Program-made: the position numbers and the translations under genes | The notes under the pieces: generated by a model | Databases searched by the model: none | What the model was told of the DNA's origin: nothing | What the model saw: the letters and a program-made list of their open reading frames with translations, nothing else | Part shown: one piece after another, positions 52,373 through 61,239 of the stretch | Layout: the number at the start of each line of letters is the position of its first letter | Position numbering within the stretch: the first letter of the stretch is position 1 | Assembly (NCBI RefSeq): GCF_040050925.1 | Contig: NZ_CP157390.1 | Location: 3,472,001-3,536,000 of the forward strand | Length of the DNA stretch: 64,000 nucleotides | Source of the DNA: Leifsonia sp. NPDC080035 | GTDB taxonomy: Bacteria > Actinomycetota > Actinomycetes > Actinomycetales > Microbacteriaceae | Direction of reading: 5' to 3'

Positions 52373-54148
52373 TTACGCGCCGACCAGCTCCGCCTCGGAG
52401 GCCTGCTCGGCGGACGCGCGCACCGCTCGGTTGACGGCCGAGACGACCGCCTTGAACGAGGCCGTCGTGGTGTCCGCGTCGATTCCGACGCCCCAGAGCC
52501 GCACGCCGTCCACATCCAGCTCGACGTACGCCGCGGCGGATGCCGACTCGCTCGCCGAGAGCGTGTGCTGCGAGTAGTCGTAGAGGTGGGCGTTGATGCC
52601 GCGGGCGTTCAGGATGTCGAAGAACGCGGCGATCGGGCCGTTGCCCTCCCCCGTCGCCTTCGCCACCGAGTCGCCGTCGCGGAGCGTGACCGTGAGGGTG
52701 ACATGCTCGCCGGACTCGTTGGTCGTGCTGGTGCTGCCGAGCTCGAAGCGTCCCCACTTCGCGTCGGCGTCCGCGGCGGGAGCCGGCAGGTACTCGTCCT
52801 GGAAGATCGCCCAGATCTGGTCGCTGGTGACCTCGCCGCCCTCCGCGTCCGTCTTCGCCTGCACGACGCCGGAGAACTCGATCTGCAGCTTCCGCGGCAG
52901 GTCGAGCGCGTGGTCGTTCTTCAGCAGGTAGGCGACGCCGCCCTTGCCGGACTGCGAGTTGACGCGGATGACCGCCTCGTAGCTGCGGCCCAGATCTTTC
53001 GGGTCGACCGGCAGGTAGGGCACGGCCCAGACCAGGTCGTCCACGCTCTTGCCCTCGCGCTCGGCCTGCGCGGCCATCGCCTCGAAGCCCTTCTTGATGG
53101 CGTCCTGGTGCGAGCCGCTGAACGCGGTGAAGACCAGGTCGCCGCCCCACGGGCTGCGCTCGCCGACCGGCAGCTGGTTGCAGTGCTCGACGGTGCGCTT
53201 GATCTGGTCGATGTCGCTGAAGTCGATCTGCGGGTCGATGCCCTGCGTGAACAGGTTGACGCCCAGCGTGACCAGGTCGACGTTGCCGGTGCGCTCACCG
53301 TTGCCGAACAGGCAGCCCTCGATGCGGTCGGCGCCGGCCATGTAGCCGAGCTCCGCCGCGGCGACCGCGGTGCCGCGGTCGTTGTGCGGGTGCAGCGACA
53401 GGATGACGTTCTCACGGTGGTTCAGGTGCCGCGACATCCACTCGATCGAGTCGGCGTAGACGTTCGGCGTCGCCATCTCGACCGTGGCGGGCAGGTTGAT
53501 GATGACCTTCCGCTCCGGCGTCGGCTCGAAGATCTCGAGCACCTGGTTGCAGATGTCCGCCGCGAACTCCAGCTCGGTGCCGGTGTACGACTCGGGCGAG
53601 TACTCGTAGTAGATCTCGGTGCCGGGAACGGTCGACTCGAACTGCTTGCACAGCCGCGCGCCGGAGAGGGCGATGTCGATGATGCCCTGCTTGTCGGTGC
53701 GGAAGACCACTTCCCGCTGCAGGATGCTCGTGGAGTTGTACAGGTGGACGATCGCCTGCTTGGCGCCGACCAGCGACTCGTACGTGCGCTTGATCAGGTG
53801 CTCGCGCGACTGGGTCAGCACCTGGATGGTGACGTCGTCCGGGATCGCGTCCTCCTCGATGAGGCTGCGGACGAAGTCGAAGTCGGTCTGGCTGGCCGAC
53901 GGGAAGCCGACCTCGATCTCCTTGTAGCCCATCCGCACCAGCAGGTCGAACATGATGCGCTTGCGCTCGGGGCTCATCGGGTCGATCAGCGCCTGGTTGC
54001 CGTCACGCAGATCGACGGCGCACCAGCGCGGCGCCTCGGTGATGCGGGCGGAGGGCCAGGTGCGGTCGGGCAGGTCGACGCGGATCTGCTCGTGGAAGGG
54101 CCGGTACTTGTGGATCGGCATGGCGCTCGGCGCCTGGGTGTTCTTCAT
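52373..54148 (-). CDS. leuA: 2-isopropylmalate synthase
   Basis: 591 residues, long actinobacterial type. The HMGL-like catalytic barrel has WCAVDLRDGNQALIDPMS (Arg-Asp), HNDRGTAVA with metal-binding His, and GNGERTGNVD. The C-terminal LeuA dimerisation/regulatory domain (RFELGSTSTTNESGEHVTLTVTLRDG; VDGVRLWGVGIDADTTTASFKAV) gives feedback inhibition by leucine. It condenses acetyl-CoA with 2-oxoisovalerate. GAGGAG before the ATG. Preceded by a leader peptide and hairpin, so transcription is likely attenuated by leucine supply. Confidence 0.97.
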   Translation of the reverse strand: MKNTQAPSAMPIHKYRPFHEQIRVDLPDRTWPSARITEAPRWCAVDLRDGNQALIDPMSPERKRIMFDLLVRMGYKEIEVGFPSASQTDFDFVRSLIEEDAIPDDVTIQVLTQSREHLIKRTYESLVGAKQAIVHLYNSTSILQREVVFRTDKQGIIDIALSGARLCKQFESTVPGTEIYYEYSPESYTGTELEFAADICNQVLEIFEPTPERKVIINLPATVEMATPNVYADSIEWMSRHLNHRENVILSLHPHNDRGTAVAAAELGYMAGADRIEGCLFGNGERTGNVDLVTLGVNLFTQGIDPQIDFSDIDQIKRTVEHCNQLPVGERSPWGGDLVFTAFSGSHQDAIKKGFEAMAAQAEREGKSVDDLVWAVPYLPVDPKDLGRSYEAVIRVNSQSGKGGVAYLLKNDHALDLPRKLQIEFSGVVQAKTDAEGGEVTSDQIWAIFQDEYLPAPAADADAKWGRFELGSTSTTNESGEHVTLTVTLRDGDSVAKATGEGNGPIAAFFDILNARGINAHLYDYSQHTLSASESASAAAYVELDVDGVRLWGVGIDADTTTASFKAVVSAVNRAVRASAEQASEAELVGA

Positions 54149-54195
54149 GGTCTGTTTTCTCCTCGCGGTGTGGTGTGGAGAGCCGACGACGAACT

Positions 54196-54233
54196 CCGCG
54201 ACGAGGGAGGCCCGGAACTAGGACTCGTCGCGG
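54196..54233 (-). promoter_or_regulatory. leuA leader hairpin
   Basis: CCGCGACGAG pairs perfectly with CTCGTCGCGG (arms 54224-54233 and 54196-54205 on the minus strand, loop 18 bases). The first arm lies in the last codons of the leader peptide, so a ribosome at the Leu codons or at the stop would decide whether it forms. Confidence 0.65.
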
Positions 54234-54286
54234 CAGCTAAGAAGGAGCAGACCGTACACAGAAACAACGGTACCACGGCGGTTCAT
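54218..54286 (-). CDS. leuL: leuA leader peptide
   Basis: A 22-residue frame upstream of leuA with four consecutive Leu codons at residues 13-16 (CTG CTC CTT CTT; CTT is rare at this GC content). Its TAG is followed by the leuA leader, and leuA starts ~69 bases downstream. Start ATG overlaps the mprF stop as TGATG. Layout matches leucine attenuation leaders known in actinobacteria. The symbol is by analogy. Confidence 0.75.
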   Translation of the reverse strand: MNRRGTVVSVYGLLLLSCRDES

Positions 54287-56901
54287 CACCCGCGCCCCAC
54301 CGCCAGCGACGCGGCCTGGGCCACGGAGAGCTCCGGCAGGTAGGCGCGGACCAGGGCGACGCCGATCGTCGGGAGCGCGACCGGGTCCGGATAGGCCATG
54401 ATCACGGGGTGCAGCTCGGGCTGGAACTTCTGCTTGAACTTCAGCAGGGAGCGGAAGCCGTACACCGGCTCCAGCGAGCTGCTCAGGTAGTCGAGGATGC
54501 GGTCCATCCCGCTGCGGTCGCCCTCGGCGGCACCCGCTGTGTGCGCGAGCGGGGCGGCCGAGAGGCTCATGAACTCGACGCCCTCCTCCTTCATCCGCGT
54601 CGCCGCCTCCGCGATCAGGAACTCCATCACGCCGTTGATGCTGCCCGGGCGCCGGCGCATGAAGTCCAGCGTCCAGCCGATCACGATGCCCTCCCGGTAG
54701 CTCGGCAGCCAGCTGGTGACGCCCTCGATGCGGCCGTCCTCGCCGACGGCCAGCATCAGCCGGACGGCCGGGTCGCGCAACTCGTCGAGGCCGCCGAGGG
54801 TGAAGCCCATCTCGGGCAGGTCCTTCTCCGCGACCCACTGCTCGGAGATGTCGGAGAGCTGGACCGCGGCGCTCAACGGCAGAGCGGCGTACGTCGTCCA
54901 CTCGGCGCGGATGCCCGCCCGCTGCGCCCGGTTGATCGAGCTGCGGACGTCCTGCCACTTCTTCCCCGTCGTCGCCCACTGCTGCGGGCGGATGACGGTC
55001 TCCTCCGCGACCGTCATCGTCGACCATCCCATCCGGTGGAACAGCGGCTCGTAGGTCGCCTCCACGCTGTAGAACACCGGGATCCAGCCGCGGTCGTCGC
55101 AGTACCGCGCGAAGTGCTCGATCGCCGCGTCGTGCGGTGGCGGACCGCCGAACGGGCCTCCGGTGGTCAGCGCGACGCGGCCGACCACGCGGTAGGCGAT
55201 GGCGCGGCCGTCGACCGGGTCGAACCAGTAGCTGTTGCCCGGCCAGGTGGACATGAACGAGATCGCGTCTCCCCCGCCGCGTTCGAGCAGCGCCCTGGCG
55301 CGTCCGGCGTCTCCGGTCGCGCGCCGGCCGGCGCCGCCGCCCATCATCAGCGGGATCGCCGCGACGATCACGACCAGCCAGAAGACCGTACCGATGTTGT
55401 GGTAGACGAAGGTGGCGAGCGGTGTGGTCGGCAGGTACTGCACCGGCTCCCGTCGCAGAAAGCTGACCGGGACGAATCGCTCCAGCACGTCGTCGAACAG
55501 GTCGCTGAGCTCGATCGGCCGAGTGAAGCCGGTGTCCTTCTGCAGCCAGCCGATGAGCACGTACGCGACGACGAGCCCGACGCCCGTCAGCACCACCGTG
55601 AGCACGTACCTGCGAACCGCACGCGCCGAGGGCAGCACCGTGAAGTGCCGCCGGAAGACCACGAGGAGGACGGCCATCGCCAGCGGCACCAGCGCAGACA
55701 GCGAGAGCATCGCCGTCACCTCCCAGTAGCGCGGCGAGAAGCCGGGATGCGCGTTCGCCAGCGGCAGGATGCCGAAGTACAGGGCGGAGAGGACGGCGAG
55801 CAGCCCGTTCACCGCGACACCGAGCCACACCGCGAACCGGCGGCCGCGCAGAAGACCGTAGGCGGCGACGAGGAGCACCAGCAACGGGAGCACCGAGAGC
55901 AGCACCGGCCCGAGCCCGCTGATGCGGACCAGGGTGAGGTCCTGCACGCAGTCGCGGGTGACCGCCCAGGCCTGGCAGCGCTCCAGCACGCTGCCGGTGT
56001 CGGGAGCGCCGGAAGTGAACAGGAGGCCGATCGGCGAGAGCATCCCGTAGCGGGACTTGGTGAGCAGGCCGATCACCGGGCCGAGCGCCGAGATCGTGAC
56101 GGCGGAGGCCAGCAGCACCCTGACCTCGTGGTGCGAGCTGCGCCGCCAGCCGGCGACGCGCGCGCTCGGGCGCAGCAGGATGCCGAGCGCGAGACCGGCG
56201 AGGACGGCCAGCAGCCGGTACAGGTCGGAGGGCAGCCCGGAGTAGAGCACGTACATGATCGCGACGAGCAGCGTCACGACCCGGATGCGGCGGCGCCACA
56301 GCGTCCCCGCGAAGGCACTGGCGGCCATGATGGTGCCGCCGAGCGCCGTGAACACGTCGAGCACGACGAGGTGGTGCACGTTGCGCGACCAGAGCTCTCC
56401 CGCGCGCGAGCCGAGCATCTGGAGTCCGGCGCCGACGACGATTCCTGCGATGGCGGTGCCGAAGAACGCGACGGCCGTCCGCCAGGTGCCCATCAGTCGC
56501 TCCGCCGCGCCGACGAGCACCACCGTGAGCGTGAGCGCGACGATCAGCTCGGCGAGGTCGTCGGTGAACAGCACTGCCGTGACCGGAGACCACCAGTGCC
56601 CAGCGACGAGCTGATCGGCTCCGGTGCCCAGCCAGCCGCGCAGCGGCCGGTGCGGTCCGTGCAGCGGACCGGTCGAGAGTGCCAGCACCAGGACGAGCAG
56701 CGTGATGCCCGTGGTGAACGGGTGCCGCGCCACGACCCGGCCCGCGCGCACGAGCAGTCCCTTCGGGCGCCGAGGGGCACGTTGTTGTCGCTTCTCGGGC
56801 ACGGAAGCGACAACGACGTGCCCTTCGGCGGAGGGATCCGAGGGGGTGGCGGGAGTGGAAGAGGTCGAAGGGGTCGAAGGGGTCGGGGTCGGGTTCGTCA
56901 T
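54286..56901 (-). CDS. mprF: lysyl/aminoacyl-phosphatidylglycerol synthase-flippase (MprF)
   Basis: 871 residues. After a ~50-residue disordered Thr/Pro/Ser N-terminus there are about 12-14 membrane helices (flippase part). The cytosolic C-terminal DUF2156 domain (~560-860) has SWLPSYREGIVIGWTLDFMRRRPGSINGVMEFLIAEAATRMKEEGVEFMSLSAAPLA and YGFRSLLKFKQKFQPE. It moves an amino acid from tRNA to phosphatidylglycerol and flips it, lowering negative surface charge and giving resistance to cationic peptides. No fused lysyl-tRNA synthetase, unlike mycobacterial LysX, so it uses the general tRNA pool. Amino acid not readable. Overlaps the esterase gene. Confidence 0.9.
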   Translation of the reverse strand: MTNPTPTPSTPSTSSTPATPSDPSAEGHVVVASVPEKRQQRAPRRPKGLLVRAGRVVARHPFTTGITLLVLVLALSTGPLHGPHRPLRGWLGTGADQLVAGHWWSPVTAVLFTDDLAELIVALTLTVVLVGAAERLMGTWRTAVAFFGTAIAGIVVGAGLQMLGSRAGELWSRNVHHLVVLDVFTALGGTIMAASAFAGTLWRRRIRVVTLLVAIMYVLYSGLPSDLYRLLAVLAGLALGILLRPSARVAGWRRSSHHEVRVLLASAVTISALGPVIGLLTKSRYGMLSPIGLLFTSGAPDTGSVLERCQAWAVTRDCVQDLTLVRISGLGPVLLSVLPLLVLLVAAYGLLRGRRFAVWLGVAVNGLLAVLSALYFGILPLANAHPGFSPRYWEVTAMLSLSALVPLAMAVLLVVFRRHFTVLPSARAVRRYVLTVVLTGVGLVVAYVLIGWLQKDTGFTRPIELSDLFDDVLERFVPVSFLRREPVQYLPTTPLATFVYHNIGTVFWLVVIVAAIPLMMGGGAGRRATGDAGRARALLERGGGDAISFMSTWPGNSYWFDPVDGRAIAYRVVGRVALTTGGPFGGPPPHDAAIEHFARYCDDRGWIPVFYSVEATYEPLFHRMGWSTMTVAEETVIRPQQWATTGKKWQDVRSSINRAQRAGIRAEWTTYAALPLSAAVQLSDISEQWVAEKDLPEMGFTLGGLDELRDPAVRLMLAVGEDGRIEGVTSWLPSYREGIVIGWTLDFMRRRPGSINGVMEFLIAEAATRMKEEGVEFMSLSAAPLAHTAGAAEGDRSGMDRILDYLSSSLEPVYGFRSLLKFKQKFQPELHPVIMAYPDPVALPTIGVALVRAYLPELSVAQAASLAVGRG

Positions 56902-58178
56902 GGGAGCAGTCCCATCTGCGCGGCCATCGCCGGGAGGCCGGCCACGATCGTGTGCCGCACGGTGTTCCAGTCGTGGGCCGTCCCCGGGGAGATCAGCAGG
57001 TCGCTCCTCATCCCGGCCTTCAGCGCCTCCCCGTGCAGCGTCTTCGCGAAGGCGGTGTACTTCGCATCGTTCTGTCCGGCCCCGAAGACGATCAGGGAGT
57101 CCCGGTATGGCGTGTGCGCCGCCATCATCGCCGCCGGCTGGGCGCGCTCGTAGGCGGCCTTCGAGCCCTCGAACCCGGTCTGGATGGTGAGGTTCTCATC
57201 CCCCAAGGTCGGTCCGAGCTCGCTGGAGGAGGCGATCGCCGAGCCGAACAGCTCGGGATGCCCGGTGGCGATCTGCGTCGCGCAGGTCGCCCCCTGCGAG
57301 TAGCCGAGGATCCCCCAGGCGCGCGGGTCGCTGCTGACCCGGAGGTGCGAGGTGATCCAGTCCCGCACGTCGGTGAGCAGGTAGGTTGCCGAGTTCCCGT
57401 ACGCCCGCGAGTCGACGCACATCGGGTTCCTCCCCGGTCCGCCGAGCTGGTCGGGGGCGACCACGATCGGCGCGTAGCCGCCGTGCTTCGCGGCGAAGGA
57501 GTCCATGACGGTGGCGACGCGGCCCGCGGTGAACATGTCCGCCGGTGCGCCGGGCTGCCCGGAGAGCGCGTAGAGCACAGGAAGCGCGGGCGGCGTGGGG
57601 CCGAGCGCGATCGGCGGCAGGTAGACGACGGCGCGCCGCGCGGGGAAACCGGAGTGCGTCGCGGGGATTCGGACGGTGCCGATCTCCCCCTTCGCCGGCG
57701 GGTCGGTCTGCGGAGTGGTCGCCCGGTAGTCCACCCCGGCGACGACCTCGCCGTGCTCGGCACGCAGGTCCAGCGCCTTGTAGGGCACGACGCCGAGGGC
57801 GTCATCGAGGTTCCGGTAGGCGCCGAAGTCGACGTTCACCCCCGCGAACGCGGCGAGCAGGAACACCGGGATGCTGATCGCCGCGACCAGCTTCCGCCAC
57901 CAGCGCGAACGGAACAGGTTCGCGACCGCGAGACAGACTCCGGCGAATCCCAGCGCGACCCACATCGTGGTCACCGGCGTGAGCCCGACCCCGAAGATGT
58001 TCATGACGTCGTCGGTGAACCAGACGATCAGCCAGCCGAGCAGGCCGCCGGCGACGGCGGCGATCAGCCCCGCCAGCGTGCGGCGCCATGTCGGTCGGAT
58101 CACGAGGTAGAGCGCCAGCACCGCCGTGATGCTGTACACCGCGATGAGGAACGGCGGCTTGTCGATCCTCAGGGTCAT
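56898..58178 (-). CDS. membrane-anchored esterase D-like hydrolase
   Basis: 426 residues. Four N-terminal membrane helices (9-112) put the catalytic domain (140-426) outside. It has an esterase D/antigen-85-like fold: VLYALSGQPG, VVAPDQLGGPGRN and the nucleophile elbow GYSQG (Ser294), with candidate His in GTAHDW. Its stop overlaps the mprF start (ATGA), so the two are made together. In other bacteria, hydrolases next to MprF-type genes cleave aminoacyl-phospholipids. I infer the same or a related lipid deacylation. Confidence 0.85.
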   Translation of the reverse strand: MTLRIDKPPFLIAVYSITAVLALYLVIRPTWRRTLAGLIAAVAGGLLGWLIVWFTDDVMNIFGVGLTPVTTMWVALGFAGVCLAVANLFRSRWWRKLVAAISIPVFLLAAFAGVNVDFGAYRNLDDALGVVPYKALDLRAEHGEVVAGVDYRATTPQTDPPAKGEIGTVRIPATHSGFPARRAVVYLPPIALGPTPPALPVLYALSGQPGAPADMFTAGRVATVMDSFAAKHGGYAPIVVAPDQLGGPGRNPMCVDSRAYGNSATYLLTDVRDWITSHLRVSSDPRAWGILGYSQGATCATQIATGHPELFGSAIASSSELGPTLGDENLTIQTGFEGSKAAYERAQPAAMMAAHTPYRDSLIVFGAGQNDAKYTAFAKTLHGEALKAGMRSDLLISPGTAHDWNTVRHTIVAGLPAMAAQMGLLP

Positions 58179-58286
58179 GAGCCAGTTCAGGGCGGGTCCT
58201 CTCTCTAGCCTCCGGAGAGACAGTATGGGTCACACAGCCTGCGGAGAGCTGAGGCTTGATGAGCGTCCAGGAAACTTGGAGCGCAC

Positions 58287-59726
58287 TCACTCGACGGCGA
58301 GGGCCTCCACCGGCGAGACGCGCGTGGCCCTGCGGGTGGGCGCGACCGACGCGGTCACCGCGAGAGCCGCGGCGGCGACCACGATGAGCGCCAGGAACGG
58401 CCACGGCACCGCCGGGACCACGAGGCCGCCTCCCGGGATCTGGCCGAGCAGCGCCTGGGCCCCGATCCAGCCGTAGGCGGCGCCGAGCACCAGCCCCGTC
58501 AGCACGGCGGCGACGGTGAGCTGAACGCTCTCGGCGAGGATCATCCGGCGCACCTGCGCGGCGCTCAGACCGAGCGCTCGCAGCAGTCCCAGTTCGCGCC
58601 TGCGCTGCATCACGCTGAGCGAGAGGCTGTTGACGACGCCGACGGCGGCGATCAGGGCGGAGAAGCCGACGAGCACGCTGAAGACCACCATCGTCACGAT
58701 GAGGATATTCTCAGTGCCTTCGTACAGACCCGGCTCCTTCTTCGCCGCGCTGTGGATCATGTCCAGCCACGACTGGATGGCCACGACGAACATCGTGACC
58801 AGCGTGACGCCGATCACCAGGCCGATCGCCGTCCGGGAGCTGCGTTCCGGGTTGCGGACCGCGTTCGCCGCCGCGAGCCTGCCTGCGGCGTCCCGACCGA
58901 ACAGGGCACCGACGGCGCGCAGCACCGCGGGCAGGAACAGCGGCGCCGCCTGGATGATCCCGGTGAACGACAGGATGCCGCCCACCATCGACACCAGCAC
59001 GCCGTACGGTCCGAGCTCGATGAGGAACGCGACGCCTGTCCCGTTGAAGGCGCCGAGGCCGAGCAGGACACCGGCCACGAGCAGCACGATCCCCGGCACC
59101 AGCAGGATGAGCGAGACCGCCAGTCGCCCGCGGCTCCGGACGGCTTCCGCCGGCCGCTCCTGGGCGGCGCCGAGGGCCTGGATCGGCGTCACCGAGAGCA
59201 CGCGCCTGCTCCCGATCCAGGACGCGAGCCAGGTGGTCAGGAGAACCGCGACGACGGGCACGAGCAGGCCCGGCGTCAGCACCGGATACGACAGGTCCGG
59301 CAGCACGCCGACCGCGGTGAACACCCGCACGGCGACAAGGGCGAGCACCGCGGCGGATGCGCCTCCCGCGAGCGAGCCGATCGCACCGACGGCGAGACCC
59401 TCCCCGGCGACCGACCGGCGCTGCGCCGTCGCGCTCGACCCGATCAGGCGCAGCAGCGCGATCGTGCGCGTCCTGCCGGCGATCACCGTGGCGAAGGTGT
59501 TCGTCGTGACGATCGCGCCGACGTAGACCGCGATCACGAAGAAGATCCCCGCCACGATCGCGAGCACGATCTGCACCGTCGTGCTCTCGCCGAGCTCGGT
59601 GGACGAGATGTACGCGGAGAGGATGTTCGTCGTCGCCAGCAGCGCGACCCCGAACGCGGAGCTGAGCGCGGCGACCAGGACGCTGGCGCGGTGGTCGCGC
59701 GCATTGGCGCGGAACGCGGTGATCAC
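58287..59726 (-). CDS. FtsX-like ABC transporter permease
   Basis: 479 residues from a GTG that overlaps the ATPase stop (GTGA). Pattern: two FtsX/MacB-like core modules, each with a TM cluster (VYVGAIVTTNTFATVIAGRTRTIALLRLIG; VNSLSLSVMQRRRELGLLRALGLSAAQVRRMI), about eight to ten helices. It ends ATRVSPVEALAVE, the usual last segment. Such permeases expel or sense antimicrobial peptides or lipids together with a two-component system, which is present just upstream. Confidence 0.92.
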   Translation of the reverse strand: MITAFRANARDHRASVLVAALSSAFGVALLATTNILSAYISSTELGESTTVQIVLAIVAGIFFVIAVYVGAIVTTNTFATVIAGRTRTIALLRLIGSSATAQRRSVAGEGLAVGAIGSLAGGASAAVLALVAVRVFTAVGVLPDLSYPVLTPGLLVPVVAVLLTTWLASWIGSRRVLSVTPIQALGAAQERPAEAVRSRGRLAVSLILLVPGIVLLVAGVLLGLGAFNGTGVAFLIELGPYGVLVSMVGGILSFTGIIQAAPLFLPAVLRAVGALFGRDAAGRLAAANAVRNPERSSRTAIGLVIGVTLVTMFVVAIQSWLDMIHSAAKKEPGLYEGTENILIVTMVVFSVLVGFSALIAAVGVVNSLSLSVMQRRRELGLLRALGLSAAQVRRMILAESVQLTVAAVLTGLVLGAAYGWIGAQALLGQIPGGGLVVPAVPWPFLALIVVAAAALAVTASVAPTRRATRVSPVEALAVE

Positions 59727-60472
59727 GCGTGCGCCTCCATCCCGAGCATGAACGCGGAGATGTCCTCGGCGCTGGCGCGGTCGCGCTGCGCGGCGATGCG
59801 GCCGTCGGCGAGGAACACGGTGGTGTCGGCGAAGCTGGCGGCGACCGGGTCGTGGGTGACCATCGCGATGCTCTGGCCGTATCCGGCGGCGGCCTCCCGC
59901 AGGATGGTCAGCACCTCGCGGCCGGTCCGCGAGTCGAGGTTGCCCGTCGGCTCGTCGGCGAAGATCAGGTCGGGACGCGTCGCGAGCGCCCGCGCGATGG
60001 CGACGCGCTGCTGCTGGCCGCCGGAGAGCTCGTGCGGCCGGTGGGTCAGCCGCCCGGCGAGGCCGAGCGAGTCGACGAGCCGGTCGATCCAGTCCTGCTG
60101 CTCGACCGTGGGCTTCCGCCCGTCGATCTCGAACGGCAGCCGGATGTTCGCCCGCACGTCGAGCGTCGGCACCAGGTTGAACGACTGGAAGACGAAGCCG
60201 ATCCGCCGGCGGCGCAATACGGTCAGCTCCGCGTCGCCGAGCGAGGTGATCTCGGTGTCGCCGAGGAAGACGCGGCCGCTGGTGACGGTGTCCAGCCCCG
60301 CCATCACGTGCATGAGCGTCGACTTGCCCGAGCCGCTCGGGCCCATGATCGCGGTGAACCGGCCGGCCTCGATCCCGAGGCTCACCCCGTCCAGCGCGTT
60401 GACGCGCCCGGCGCCGGTTCCGTAGGTCTTGGTGGCGGCCTCGACGCGGGCCACGAACGCAGGAGTTTCCAT
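59723..60472 (-). CDS. ABC transporter ATP-binding protein (MacB/LolD type)
   Basis: 249 residues. Walker A GPSGSGKST, signature LSGGQQQRVAIARAL, Walker B LIFADEPTGNLDS and switch His in MVTHDPVAA. The GNLDS after Walker B marks the MacB/LolD/BceA-like class. TAGCGT stands six bases before the ATG with no ribosome site, so translation looks leaderless. Overlaps the permease. Confidence 0.94.
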   Translation of the reverse strand: METPAFVARVEAATKTYGTGAGRVNALDGVSLGIEAGRFTAIMGPSGSGKSTLMHVMAGLDTVTSGRVFLGDTEITSLGDAELTVLRRRRIGFVFQSFNLVPTLDVRANIRLPFEIDGRKPTVEQQDWIDRLVDSLGLAGRLTHRPHELSGGQQQRVAIARALATRPDLIFADEPTGNLDSRTGREVLTILREAAAGYGQSIAMVTHDPVAASFADTTVFLADGRIAAQRDRASAEDISAFMLGMEAHA

Positions 60473-60564
60473 GCCTCAACGCTAGGAAGCGCGGAGGTGC
60501 CGGCGAATCGGTCTCAGGTCCTTCCCGCGTCACTCCGGAGGATGATTCGCCGATGGGCCCGGCG

Positions 60565-61239
60565 TCAGGCGTTGCCGGTGAGCCCGTGCTCGAACGCGTA
60601 CACCACCATCTGGACGCGGTCCCGCAGCCCGAGCTTCGCCAGGATGCGGCTGATGTGCGTCTTGACGGTCGCCTCGCTGAGGAACTCCGACCCGGCGATC
60701 TCGGCGTTGCTGAGCCCGCGCGCGGCCAGCACGAAGATCTCGCGCTCCCGGGTCGTCAGCGTGCCGAACTCGGGCGGCTCGGGCTTCGTCCGGTGGTCGT
60801 TGGAGAAGTGCTCGAACAGCTCGCGCGTGGCGCCGGCGGCGATGACCGCGTTGCCGGCGTGCACCGTGCGGATGGCCGCGAGCAGGAACTCGGGCTCGGC
60901 GTCCTTCAGCACGAACCCGCTCGCCCCGCCCCGGATCGCCCGCGCCGCGGCCTCGTCGAGGTCGAAGGTGGTGAGCACGACGATGCGCGGCGGCGTTCGC
61001 CCCTCGCGCTCGGCCTCCGCGACGATGGTGCTCGTGGCGGCGATGCCGTCCATCACGGGCATCCGGATGTCCATCAGCACGACGTCCGGCCGCGCCGTGC
61101 GTGCGAGCTCCACGCCCTCCCTGCCGTCTGCGGCCTCGCCGGCGAACTCCAGATCGGGCTGCGAGCCGACGAGCATCCGCACGCCGGCGCGGAACAGGGC
61201 CTGGTCGTCGACGAGCGCGACGCGGATCGGGCCGCTCAC
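60565..61239 (-). CDS. NarL/FixJ response regulator
   Basis: 224 residues. Receiver: Asp-Asp in LVDDQALFRAG, phosphorylation Asp in DVVLMDIRMP, Lys in FVLKD. Helix-turn-helix: LTTREREIFVLAARGLSNAEIAGSEFLSEATVKTHISRIL. Four-base overlap with the kinase gene (GTGA). By position it probably controls the ABC exporter that follows 93 bases downstream. Confidence 0.94.
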   Translation of the reverse strand: MSGPIRVALVDDQALFRAGVRMLVGSQPDLEFAGEAADGREGVELARTARPDVVLMDIRMPVMDGIAATSTIVAEAEREGRTPPRIVVLTTFDLDEAAARAIRGGASGFVLKDAEPEFLLAAIRTVHAGNAVIAAGATRELFEHFSNDHRTKPEPPEFGTLTTREREIFVLAARGLSNAEIAGSEFLSEATVKTHISRILAKLGLRDRVQMVVYAFEHGLTGNA

